Shown: positions 20,301 to 27,334 of the stretch, one piece after another
How the letters are laid out: each line of letters begins with the position of its first letter
Position numbering within the stretch: the first letter of the stretch is position 1
Assembly (NCBI RefSeq): GCF_005925345.1
Contig: NZ_SSHJ01000008.1
Coordinates: 1-64,000 of the forward strand
Source of the DNA: Pedobacter ureilyticus
GTDB lineage: Bacteria; Bacteroidota; Bacteroidia; Sphingobacteriales; Sphingobacteriaceae
Direction of reading: 5' to 3'
Length of the DNA stretch: 64,000 bases
Position numbers and translations under genes: made by a program
Notes under the pieces: model-generated
Databases searched by the model: none
What the model was told of the DNA's origin: nothing
What the model saw: only the letters and a program-made list of their open reading frames with translations

Positions 20301-20748
20301 TTACACGTATGCCAACGCCTCCCAATGGCTGTACATTTTCATAGATGATACCGCTTACCGTAAAATCTTGTTGAACCGGCGAATTCGCTTTTTTGGCCTT
20401 GATAAGTACTGTTGTACCTTGCAGCGAATAAATTAAGGGCTGATTCTCCAAACAAGCATCCATCGCTCTATTAAGCGTTACATCTTTAAGATTTACGCTA
20501 ACCTTGCTAGCGGCGTTTAGCTCTGAGGTATTGTACAAAAAATCGTAACCTGTTTGGGCACGTAACATACCGAACACATCCTTTAGTTTTGCATTTTGCA
20601 CTGTGAGGTTAATTTTTTGGGCAAAGCCATTAGCGCTAACCTGCATAAAAAGCCCTAAAAACACCACTACGCAAAGTTTTATCTTCAGTAAATGGTTAAG
20701 ATAGCAAGCCTTTCTAGCTTTCGTTAATACATTAGTTTCGTTATACAT
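17305..20748 (-). CDS. SusC/RagA TonB-dependent transporter with STN domain (PUL1)
   Basis: 1147 residues. After a long N-terminus and signal peptide ending near GFAQ (about 44), residues of about 45-115 form an STN (secretin/TonB N-terminal) domain, which signals to FecR anti-sigma factors. A carboxypeptidase-D-regulatory-like domain (about 128-205) follows, then the plug (from VVVVGYGAVEKKDLTGSV at about 210) and the 22-stranded barrel. It imports glycan oligomers with SusD and, through STN, should tell FecR that substrate is present. Its start context AACCAAATGTATAA is identical over 14 bases to that of the second SusC in the window. Confidence 0.95.
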   Translation of the reverse strand: MYNETNVLTKARKACYLNHLLKIKLCVVVFLGLFMQVSANGFAQKINLTVQNAKLKDVFGMLRAQTGYDFLYNTSELNAASKVSVNLKDVTLNRAMDACLENQPLIYSLQGTTVLIKAKKANSPVQQDFTVSGIIYENVQPLGGVGIRVKGTNITAVSGSDGKYTINAKNANATLVFSFIGYATQEIKINSRAAINITMKQEDKALNEVVVVGYGAVEKKDLTGSVAQVEMKSLLKAPVASFDQALAGRIAGVQVSSNEGQPGEGMNIVIRGGNSLTQSNSPLYVIDGFPIEDPLTDALNPDDIESITILKDASATAIYGSRGANGVVIIETKKGKTGKTEVAYDASLGVQEVTKRMEMMNPYEFVKYQLELQPDAAEELYLTMPNKTLEDYRSVNGIDWQDKLFKQAVMNRHNLSIRGGNPQTKYAISLSYIDQGGVIINSGYKRYQGRISLNHDVTTKLSVGANINYAKDLSFGQLASTQQNGSGFGYSNYLLYHTWGYRPIAGGSDEFPLEDELNDPEIEDMRVNPIISVKNEVRNRNNLSLLGNIFANYTIIKGLDFRTSFGIVQTVTRAEGFYNSQTARGFDHPNNTRGPNGEIDYRDRMDWVNENVLSYKKSFAKKHNLNLTAGVTFQRRKDVNNGFTVHQVPNEELELSGLDEGTPVGTSSRYTGNTLASFLARANYGYASKYLFTLTMRADGSSKFSPENHWGYFPSGAFAWNFSRENFLKNSKIISDGKLRVSYGATGNNAVGDFSRLSSITLPYASYYSFNNGTPRPSAIPSSLGNSDLRWETTKQTDIGLDLSFLKNRIHFVADAYRKVTKDLLLNANVPNSSGYTRIFKNVGSISNEGLEFTLKATPIRNRNFVWESDFNISFNRNKVLALAEGEETIYSRMNWAGGYYNDQFMYMTGIGMPAASFYGYDWLGVYQISDFDLQPNGTYVLKSGIPNNGSAVQPGHIKYRDVNGDGQLTEADQTIIGRALPKHIGGFNNNFSYKGFSLNVFFQWSYGNDLFNANRLMFEGNALRRGGLNQYASFVDRWSVDNQGSQNNITGGEGPRGMYSDRVIEDGSYLRLKTVSLSYALPKSLLAKVKIDGVEVYASGQNLLTWTNYTGMDPEVSVRNTALTPGFDYSAYPRGRTLLFGVKVRL

Positions 20749-20856
20749 TTGGTTATAAAGTTGATAGGTTCATTACTATTACTGCTCCCGCTTAAGATGG
20801 CCTCAAGTGGTCAATGATCCGGAGGTATTATTTTGGTTTATCAATGGTTCTGGTTT

Positions 20857-22017
20857 TCAAGACGTCACAATCAGCCTCCTTCCTTCGCGTTTAAAACGCA
20901 GTTTTCCTAGAGTTTCCAAGTGATCTAGTAGTTCGTCAAGAGATTTTGATTTGGAGAATGTACCCCCGAATTTGATGGGCGCAATAGTCCCTTGATAGGA
21001 AACATCTACATCGTACCAGCGCTCTATTTGTTCCATTATCGTTTGAAGGTCTACGTCCTGAAAATCGAAATAACCACTCTTCCAAGCCAGCACACTGCTC
21101 ACATTTGCCAGCTGTGTAAAAATTGTATGCTTTCTTACGTTCGATAACGCCTGCTCTCCGGGCTTCAATAGCCTCTGATTATTCGAGAATGCTACCCTTA
21201 CAGATCCTTCTACCAACGTAGTAATGATATCGTCATCACCTTTGTAGGCAGAGATATTGAAATGCGTTCCCAACACTTCCACCACATTTTCGTTACTAAT
21301 TACCTTAAATTTTTTAGTGGCATGTTTGGCAACCTCGAAATATGCCTCTCCATCTAATTGAACCACTCTTTCTAAGTCGCTAAATCTTGATGGAAAACTT
21401 AAAGAAGAAGCCGAGTTAAGCCAAACATTAGAACCATCGGGCAATTTAATTTGATAGGTAGCGCCTTTAGGCACCTGTAAAACAAGCTGCTGCACTTTGG
21501 TTTCATTATCGGCAAGTATTTGATGTGCAGTGCCACGACTGTCTATCACAGCAACCTGATTATCTAGCAAGCTCAGATATCCACCTGCACTATCCAGAGC
21601 TAACTCTTCGCCTTTTGATGTTTTTAAGCGAATGGATTGTTCGTCAGCATTTATTGGAGCATTTTTAGCAAAATTGACTGAGGTAGAAACTCCCTTCTGG
21701 GCTTTGAAAAGATAAATACCAATGCAACTTGTAATTATCACAATTGCTGCTGCATACTTTACAAAAGTTAAATTAAGCCTAACATTTTTGGTTGTTTTAA
21801 CTAAACGCTTATCCTCCAAAATTCGACCAAAAATCTTGTCAGCTTGTTTTTCAGACAATATTAAATCATTAAGTTGATGGCGCTGTGAATGATCTATTAC
21901 CTCAAGCATTTCTTCATCTGCTATAGCAATATAAGCTAGTAGTTCTTTACACTCTGATGGTGAAATCTTGTTATTAAGATACAGTTCCCACAAGTAGGTT
22001 AGTCGTTCTTTACTCAT
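20857..22017 (-). CDS. FecR-family anti-sigma factor (PUL1)
   Basis: A 386-residue single-pass protein. The cytoplasmic N-terminal anti-sigma region (1-85) precedes a transmembrane helix at about 86-104. The periplasmic FecR domain spans about 130-275 (DGSNVWLNSASSLSFPSRF and GEAYFEVAKHATKKFKV). The C-terminal DUF4974/STN-like domain ends with LRFKREGRRLIV. It holds the ECF sigma factor until the STN domain of SusC signals. It lies 108 bases upstream of SusC and 126 bases after sigma. The start is ATG, with TAACCAAA six bases upstream. Confidence 0.94.
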   Translation of the reverse strand: MSKERLTYLWELYLNNKISPSECKELLAYIAIADEEMLEVIDHSQRHQLNDLILSEKQADKIFGRILEDKRLVKTTKNVRLNLTFVKYAAAIVIITSCIGIYLFKAQKGVSTSVNFAKNAPINADEQSIRLKTSKGEELALDSAGGYLSLLDNQVAVIDSRGTAHQILADNETKVQQLVLQVPKGATYQIKLPDGSNVWLNSASSLSFPSRFSDLERVVQLDGEAYFEVAKHATKKFKVISNENVVEVLGTHFNISAYKGDDDIITTLVEGSVRVAFSNNQRLLKPGEQALSNVRKHTIFTQLANVSSVLAWKSGYFDFQDVDLQTIMEQIERWYDVDVSYQGTIAPIKFGGTFSKSKSLDELLDHLETLGKLRFKREGRRLIVTS

Positions 22018-22076
22018 CTATGTTTGGTTAGCTCCCTTTCGGGCATTTACAAACAGAGAACAAGCGATAGGTAAAC

Positions 22077-22086
22077 TACGACTAGT
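22077..22086 (-). promoter_or_regulatory. Conserved ACTAGTCGTA element between sigma and FecR (PUL1)
   Basis: On the minus strand the 10-mer ACTAGTCGTA lies 60-69 bases before the FecR start. The same 10-mer, at almost the same distance, occurs before FecR of PUL2 (51098-51107). Both are preceded by AAAAATATT 7-9 bases upstream. The CGTA end resembles the -10 element of many ECF sigma promoters (general knowledge), so this may be the autoregulated promoter for fecR-susCD. This is inference from two copies. Confidence 0.5.
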
Positions 22087-22143
22087 TCAATTTTCAATAT
22101 TTTTATACCAAAACCGCAATCGACTGATTTTCAGGTATTAAAT

Positions 22144-22716
22144 TTACAAAAATAGAACCACTAGAAGAAAAACGATATCTTCTTGCCGCAATTTACATCT
22201 GATCAGGCGTAAAGCTTCTACCATGTGGTTTTTTACTGTATGGGGAGAAAGACTTAATTTTTCGGCGATTTCCTTGTGCGAAAGCCCATCTAACCTGCTA
22301 AGCAGGAAAATCTTTTTTTGCTGTTTTGGCAATAATGCGATTACTTCGGAAGAGATCTTCTCCAATTCTGCAAAAGCCACTAAATTTTGGGTACTATCAT
22401 CTGCGGCCTCAATGTCTTGCATCAATTTGTTGAACAAATCTCTTGATTGCGCCACTTTTTTTAGTTCATTTAAGCATAATCTTTTGGCAATAACATATAA
22501 GTAAAGCCATAAATTTCCTGTAATATCTAATTTGATTTTATTCAGCCAAAGTTTTACGAATACTTCCTGGACAATTTCTTCTGCCTGTTCTCTGTTTTTT
22601 AAGAAGCGAAAGGCAAGGCCATACACCCGCCCCGCATGTTCATCGTACACGAGTTTGAACGCAGCCTCGTCTCCGCTCCTTAGCCTAGCAATTATATTTT
22701 CAACAGGAAATTGCAA
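22144..22716 (-). CDS. ECF RNA polymerase sigma factor (PUL1)
   Basis: 190 residues if it starts at TTG (22716). No in-frame ATG lies between the upstream stop and the conserved region LRSGDEAAFKLVYDEH, so a non-ATG start is required. Region 2 is at about 10-80 (AEEIVQEVFVKLW) and region 4 at about 125-175 (LPKQQKKIFLLSRLDGLSHKEIAEKLSLSPHTVKNH). The C-terminus is a hydrophobic tail (VFLLVVLFL), also seen in the second sigma factor here. It should direct transcription of PUL1 when released by the adjacent FecR. A weak start codon would keep sigma levels low. Confidence 0.93.
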   Translation of the reverse strand: MQFPVENIIARLRSGDEAAFKLVYDEHAGRVYGLAFRFLKNREQAEEIVQEVFVKLWLNKIKLDITGNLWLYLYVIAKRLCLNELKKVAQSRDLFNKLMQDIEAADDSTQNLVAFAELEKISSEVIALLPKQQKKIFLLSRLDGLSHKEIAEKLSLSPHTVKNHMVEALRLIRCKLRQEDIVFLLVVLFL

Positions 22717-23010
22717 AATTATTCGATTAATTTAATAGGCAGGTTTCGTTTGAAACCAATTTATATTTGGTTGTTTTTTTATTGTTTGGGAGCACTAGAA
22801 TACCTGTAAACTGCGATACACCAATACTATGCAGTGCTACATACTCCTACTGCATCAACAAATTAAGAACAAAAAAATCCTTGTTTAGTACATTAGATTA
22901 GCAGAATATTGTACAATATTGTCATCTAATATTTGTTAAAAGCAATACGCTTTTCTTAATGATGTCGGTTATAATCTATTTTTAAATCTTCGAAAACAAT
23001 TAATTGCTGC

Positions 23011-23018
23011 TACCTTTG
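23011..23018 (+). promoter_or_regulatory. Orphan plus-strand promoter (TAnnTTTG)
   Basis: TACCTTTG matches the Bacteroidota -7 box exactly. A TTCG at 22989-22992 sits 18 bases upstream as a weak -33 box. Seven bases after the box is an ATG (23025) opening a 17-codon reading frame, MAGIEVNADYQSISLIG, which stops at 23078. No longer plus-strand gene follows for 36 kb. The promoter may serve a small RNA, a short peptide or a deleted gene. Confidence 0.45.
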
Positions 23019-23173
23019 TGGCCAATGGCCGGAATTGAAGTAAACGCAGATTATCAATCAATTAGCCTTATCGGGTAACAAATAAGTAACAATTAGATGT
23101 AAGTATATGAGTTATAACACCATATTCTTTTGGTAAATCAGTTGAATATTATAGCTGTTTAAATCATCAAATA

Positions 23174-23211
23174 AAACATAAAAGAATGCTTCTTTGATGG
23201 TTTTTATGTTT
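23174..23211. repeat. AT-rich inverted repeat
   Basis: Perfect 10-base arms, AAACATAAAA (23174-23183) and TTTTATGTTT (23202-23211), flank an 18-base loop. It could form a weak hairpin in either transcript. With T-rich sequence following it on both strands, it is a possible weak terminator for the orphan promoter transcript at 23011. Confidence 0.35.
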
Positions 23212-23284
23212 ACGTACTAATTTTTCTAAAACTTAAGTAATATCTAATTGAAAAAGTTCACCTCTTTTAAAGGAGTAATGAATC

Positions 23285-23329
23285 TGTCCCTGTCCAGTCA
23301 ATTTTAGAAAAGTTGACTGGACAGGGACA
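23285..23329. repeat. Perfect 17-bp inverted repeat
   Basis: The left arm TGTCCCTGTCCAGTCAA (23285-23301) and right arm TTGACTGGACAGGGACA (23313-23329) are exactly complementary, around an 11-base AT-rich loop. The arms are far richer in GC than the surroundings. No T-run follows on either strand, so it does not look like an intrinsic terminator. A REP element, an insertion-sequence end or a protein-binding site are possible. No transposase gene is visible nearby. Confidence 0.7.
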
Positions 23330-23926
23330 TGCCATCAACAGGATGAAGATAAATTAGCATTTCGATTTCTTCGACTCATTTATGCCTCTTGAAACTTACG
23401 GTTCTCAATTTGCCTCTAAGGATTAAATCCTTCACATTATATTTTCTAACATCGTAAATGCTCCAAAAGCTGTGTCTATCAGAAAAGCAGAATGCAACTT
23501 AACAATTCAACCCATTTCTGGCAGACAAGAGGTAACTGGCTAAAATCCTAAACTCTACGATATATAAATCAGCATTTTAGACTGTATAACTTCCCCTTTT
23601 TCGAGCGCCAGCTGGGTATTTCTAGAGGCATTTCTTATCTGGTTTGCATTTAATCGCAGATTTAGCAAAAAACATCATGCAAGTTCAATCACTTGTCTTT
23701 AACTCGAAATAAATATCAAGTGTCAATCGTTACATAGTTTAAAACTGGCAATATTATTTTTTTGCATTTTAGTTCTCCACTGCTAACGTAGCTTTTCATC
23801 TACTACTTACCTAGAAACATACTTTTAAAAGGGCCTTCGTATATACCAACACCATGCTTCAAACTCGCTACAATTTTATCGTTAGAAAAAAATTCATGAA
23901 TTAAAACTCATTTTCTTCAAATCTTC

Positions 23927-24331
23927 CTACTTAACTTCTAAAAAAGAAAATGTTTCATTTTCAAAAATCAACGTCCTTTTATCATTCATTTTAATTATTA
24001 CTGTTTCTACTCCCTTGCCATACAAACGTAGCATAGCATGCTTTATATCTAACAAGCTCTCCGTCTTCACCTTTGTTATCTCAGCTAATTGATCTTCATC
24101 CAATATTGCTATCGAGATATATCTCAGCATTTTGAACCTTAACTTTTCACTTGGAACCGAGTGTAATACTAATTTTTTTCCTTCTCTAACAGCACTTTCC
24201 ACTATAGTTACAATCTCCTTCTTCGAAAGACTTAAATTCAATATTAGGTAATCAGAAGCTACTCCCCGATTAGTCTTATAGACTTTCTCTTCTTGAAATT
24301 TTGAGGCAAATGACATAATACTTGATTCCAT
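23927..24331 (-). CDS. Second truncated PfkB/ribokinase-like protein
   Basis: 134 residues from ATG at 24331. Residues of about 25-130 match the middle of ribokinase: DYLILNLSLSKKEIVTIV (like the segment after strand 6), EGKKLVLHSVPSE, then LDEDQLAEIT in place of TPNETE, and LYGKGVETVIIKMNDKRTLIF. It ends before the position where GAGD would be, so both the catalytic base and the N-terminal half are missing. By eye about 27 of 62 aligned residues match the protein at 12214-12723. It is the last gene of PUL2, 125 bases after the GH78 gene. The reading frame is intact, so it is not obviously decaying. The function is unknown. Confidence 0.65.
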   Translation of the reverse strand: MESSIMSFASKFQEEKVYKTNRGVASDYLILNLSLSKKEIVTIVESAVREGKKLVLHSVPSEKLRFKMLRYISIAILDEDQLAEITKVKTESLLDIKHAMLRLYGKGVETVIIKMNDKRTLIFENETFSFLEVK

Positions 24332-24456
24332 TAGTTATAATATTTCATTAATGATGATCTTCAATCAGTACTTTCAATCCCTTAACTAGTTGATATAAAA
24401 TGTGACGAGTAATAGCCATTGTATTTTTTCGCAGCTAACTTAACTCTTATGTTCTA

Positions 24457-27324
24457 CTACTTTATTTTTGAGGAAAAAGTATAACTTCCAGAACCCACTT
24501 CAACAACAAATACATTTTTCTCCAACTTATTTTTAAGTTCTTTTTCCGATAGCAGGCGTTTGTTCATTAAAATGTTTGGTTCAGTACCAACAGGAACGTA
24601 CACCTTTGCCTTTGTATTAACCGGAACATTTACTGAAAGGATAAATAAATCTCCATCTTTTTTCCATGAGCAGTGAATTAAGCCATTTATAGATTGATAA
24701 AAGGCTTTTACCGAGTTAATACCGTTAGTCGGAATTTCTGGTTTTACTACAAATTCTCTAAACCCGGGCTTTGTGCTTTTTATACCTACCATGTTTTCAA
24801 ACATCCATTCATTTACAGACCCAAATGAATAATGATTAAAGGAGTTCATTCCTGCGTTATTCTCAAACCCTTTTTCTTTAGTGTAACTATTCCATCGTTC
24901 CCAAATGGTTGTAGCGCCATTGGCAACTTCAAACCCCCACGAAGGATATTCTTCGGACATTAACAATTTATATGCAAGATCTGTGGAACCAGTTACCGAA
25001 AGCGCAGGGAGCAATGGTTTTACGCCTAGAAAACCAGTTGCCAACTTACCCGAATTTTCGTTAATCAGATCCTTAAGATTTTTACCTGCTGCTTCCTTTT
25101 GCAAAGGTGTTAAAAGGTTCATATAAATAGCGTTGGCATATGCTGTTTGGGTGTGTCCATGAAATCCTTTTTCAGGGCGATATTCTATATAGCCTTTAAC
25201 ATCTCCATAAATGCTTGAATTTACTTTTAGCCTGCCTGTCTCATCCATATAATAATCGCTAAATGCTTTTTTTATCTTCTTAGATTTTTCTTCATAGTAA
25301 GCCTGATCCTCCTTTTCCTCTACAGCTTTTGCCATTTCGGCCATTAAATTCGCACAGTATCCATAATACATGGTAGCTAACAAATCTGGCGATGTTTTAT
25401 TGCCGATAGAAAGCCAATCTCCAAAGCCTCCCTTAGGAGTGGTTTCTTCAAATGATCTTTCTTTGAAAAGGAAGTTACCCCTACTTTTTTGTGCTAAAAA
25501 ATGTATGAATTTTTTCATGTTATTCCAGTACTTTTTAACAGTATGTATATCACCGTAAGCGTGATACAATTCATAAGTACAAATTATCCCAGCTTCCATC
25601 CACCCTGCAGAATAACTATCTGACGCTCTTATGGCAGCTTTGCCATCTTTCATTGGCATGGGAGCATAGATCGAATACGCTCCATTTGCTAATTGGGAGT
25701 CATTGACATCCTCAAGCCATTTGGTAAAAAAGGCAGCTATATCAGTATTATAAATGGCCGATTTCATATATACATGTGCATCACCCGTCCAAGCTAAACG
25801 TTCATCTCTTTGCGGACAATCTGTAGGAATATCAAAATAGTTTGAACGTTGTGTCCACACTATATTTTCATATAGCCTATTTACCATTTTATTGTCTGTT
25901 TCCAATTTCCCAGCCTCTGGAGTGGCTGAACTGAATACAATACCTGTAAGTACTTCCTTGTGTGGCGCATACTTCAATCCCGAAATCTCGGCGTATTGAA
26001 ATCCGTGATAAGTAAAGGTAGGCATCCAAGTTTCCTCTGCCCCTCCTTTTAAAATATATCTATCCGTCGCTCTAGCCTTACGCAAGTTTTCAGTCATTAA
26101 ACGTCCATCTGGATGAAGCATTTCTCCATAACGCAGAGTTATACTATCGCCAGCCTTCCCTTTAACTTTTAATCTTACAACACCAGAAAAATTCTGCCCA
26201 AAATCAACAATATACTTACCATCTGGTCTTTCTGTAATACTTTTTGGTTTTAATTCTGTATATATCCTAACAGGATTCCCTGGATAAACCTGCAACATAC
26301 GCTCTTCTTTATCAGGATAAATTTTTACAGTTTTCCAGCGTTGCACATCGTATTGTGGCATGTTCCAATCACCCAAATCCATACCTGCATTATATGTTTC
26401 ACCGTTCAAGATATCGCTTTCTCTTAGCGGTCCATCATTAGCTCGCCAAGTATTGTCTGTAACTATAACTTCTTTTTCTCCATCCTGATATTCTATTACC
26501 AAACGAGCTTTAAGCAATGGAGTGTCTCCGTAAAAAGCTCTAACTTGTGGACTTTTAACCAACAATGCGTACCCTAAGTAGCCCGAATACCATCCGTAGG
26601 AAAGTATTGCACCAAAAGCATTTTTACCGTGTGTAAGGTTGCTTGTGATGTCATAAACTTGATAATAAACTCGCTTGTTATAATCTGTCCAACCAGGTAC
26701 GAAATAATCTTTACCTATTCTTTTTCCGTTGATATAAAATTCGTGCAAACCTAAAGAGGTGATGTATAAGCGACCCGATTTTATCGGCTTTTTTAAATCC
26801 TTTGCTTTTCTAAAGTATGGCGCAGGAGGTAAATGATAGCTGGTATTTTTGTTTAAACTATCTAAATTGTAACCTATCCAGCTTGCTTTCCATTCTTTTT
26901 TATCTAAAAGTCCCATTTCCCATCTAGAAATGTCACTCCATTTTCCCTCATTTTTTGATTTATTCCAACTGCGTACTTTCCAATAATACACTTCCGTAGA
27001 AATAAGATCTTTTCCTTTATATGCTATCTGATTTGTAGAATTTGAGTTTACTTTGCCGCTGTTCCATATATCTGGTTTATTTTGTTCGAGTAATTTAACA
27101 GAAGAGGCTACCATAATCTGGTAAGAAGTTTGTACCTCGTTATTTTGATCAGAAATCAGTTCCCAGCTTAATCGTGGGTTTTTAATATCAATTACAGGAT
27201 TGACCTTATATTCGCTACGTAAGTTTACAGGTTGTATGCCAGATAAGGCATACACTTTTAAGGTTGGAATTAACAGAAGAAAAAAAGCAAATAGGTTACT
27301 TGCAGAGCAAATTATATCTCTCAT
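24457..27324 (-). CDS. GH78 alpha-L-rhamnosidase
   Basis: 955 residues with a signal peptide ending near YALS (about 28). The domain order is that of GH78: N-terminal Fn3-like domain (LRSEYKVNPVIDIKNPRLSWEL), beta-sandwich domains (YITSLGLHEFYINGKRIG), then the (alpha/alpha)6 barrel. The acidic catalytic motif DCPQRDERLAWTGD is near residue 500, and WERWNSYT near 808. It removes terminal alpha-L-rhamnose, probably in the periplasm because no T9SS domain is present. It lies 10 bases after the next GH78-like gene, so the two are cotranscribed. The released rhamnose would feed the rha operon at 52049-59206. Confidence 0.93.
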   Translation of the reverse strand: MRDIICSASNLFAFFLLLIPTLKVYALSGIQPVNLRSEYKVNPVIDIKNPRLSWELISDQNNEVQTSYQIMVASSVKLLEQNKPDIWNSGKVNSNSTNQIAYKGKDLISTEVYYWKVRSWNKSKNEGKWSDISRWEMGLLDKKEWKASWIGYNLDSLNKNTSYHLPPAPYFRKAKDLKKPIKSGRLYITSLGLHEFYINGKRIGKDYFVPGWTDYNKRVYYQVYDITSNLTHGKNAFGAILSYGWYSGYLGYALLVKSPQVRAFYGDTPLLKARLVIEYQDGEKEVIVTDNTWRANDGPLRESDILNGETYNAGMDLGDWNMPQYDVQRWKTVKIYPDKEERMLQVYPGNPVRIYTELKPKSITERPDGKYIVDFGQNFSGVVRLKVKGKAGDSITLRYGEMLHPDGRLMTENLRKARATDRYILKGGAEETWMPTFTYHGFQYAEISGLKYAPHKEVLTGIVFSSATPEAGKLETDNKMVNRLYENIVWTQRSNYFDIPTDCPQRDERLAWTGDAHVYMKSAIYNTDIAAFFTKWLEDVNDSQLANGAYSIYAPMPMKDGKAAIRASDSYSAGWMEAGIICTYELYHAYGDIHTVKKYWNNMKKFIHFLAQKSRGNFLFKERSFEETTPKGGFGDWLSIGNKTSPDLLATMYYGYCANLMAEMAKAVEEKEDQAYYEEKSKKIKKAFSDYYMDETGRLKVNSSIYGDVKGYIEYRPEKGFHGHTQTAYANAIYMNLLTPLQKEAAGKNLKDLINENSGKLATGFLGVKPLLPALSVTGSTDLAYKLLMSEEYPSWGFEVANGATTIWERWNSYTKEKGFENNAGMNSFNHYSFGSVNEWMFENMVGIKSTKPGFREFVVKPEIPTNGINSVKAFYQSINGLIHCSWKKDGDLFILSVNVPVNTKAKVYVPVGTEPNILMNKRLLSEKELKNKLEKNVFVVEVGSGSYTFSSKIK

Positions 27325-27334
27325 AAAATGATAT

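Larger units (their letters stand above)
22717..23926. other. Long non-coding region between PUL1 and PUL2
   Basis: 1210 AT-rich bases with no convincing protein gene on either strand. It contains the leader of the PUL1 sigma gene (AACCAAAT on the minus strand at 22765-22772), an imperfect hairpin (atgcagt/actgcat, 22829-22855), a good plus-strand promoter (23011-23018), an AT-rich inverted repeat (23174-23211) and a strong 17-bp inverted repeat (23285-23329). From 23340 to 23926 I see neither a gene nor a clear structure. The mix suggests a scar of past mobile-element activity plus the regulatory region of PUL1. Confidence 0.5.

Noticed and set aside
23340..23926. Possible remnant of a protein gene in the inter-PUL region
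   Set aside because: Short frames (for example around 23469-23544) were read in all frames but no family motif was found, and stops are frequent.
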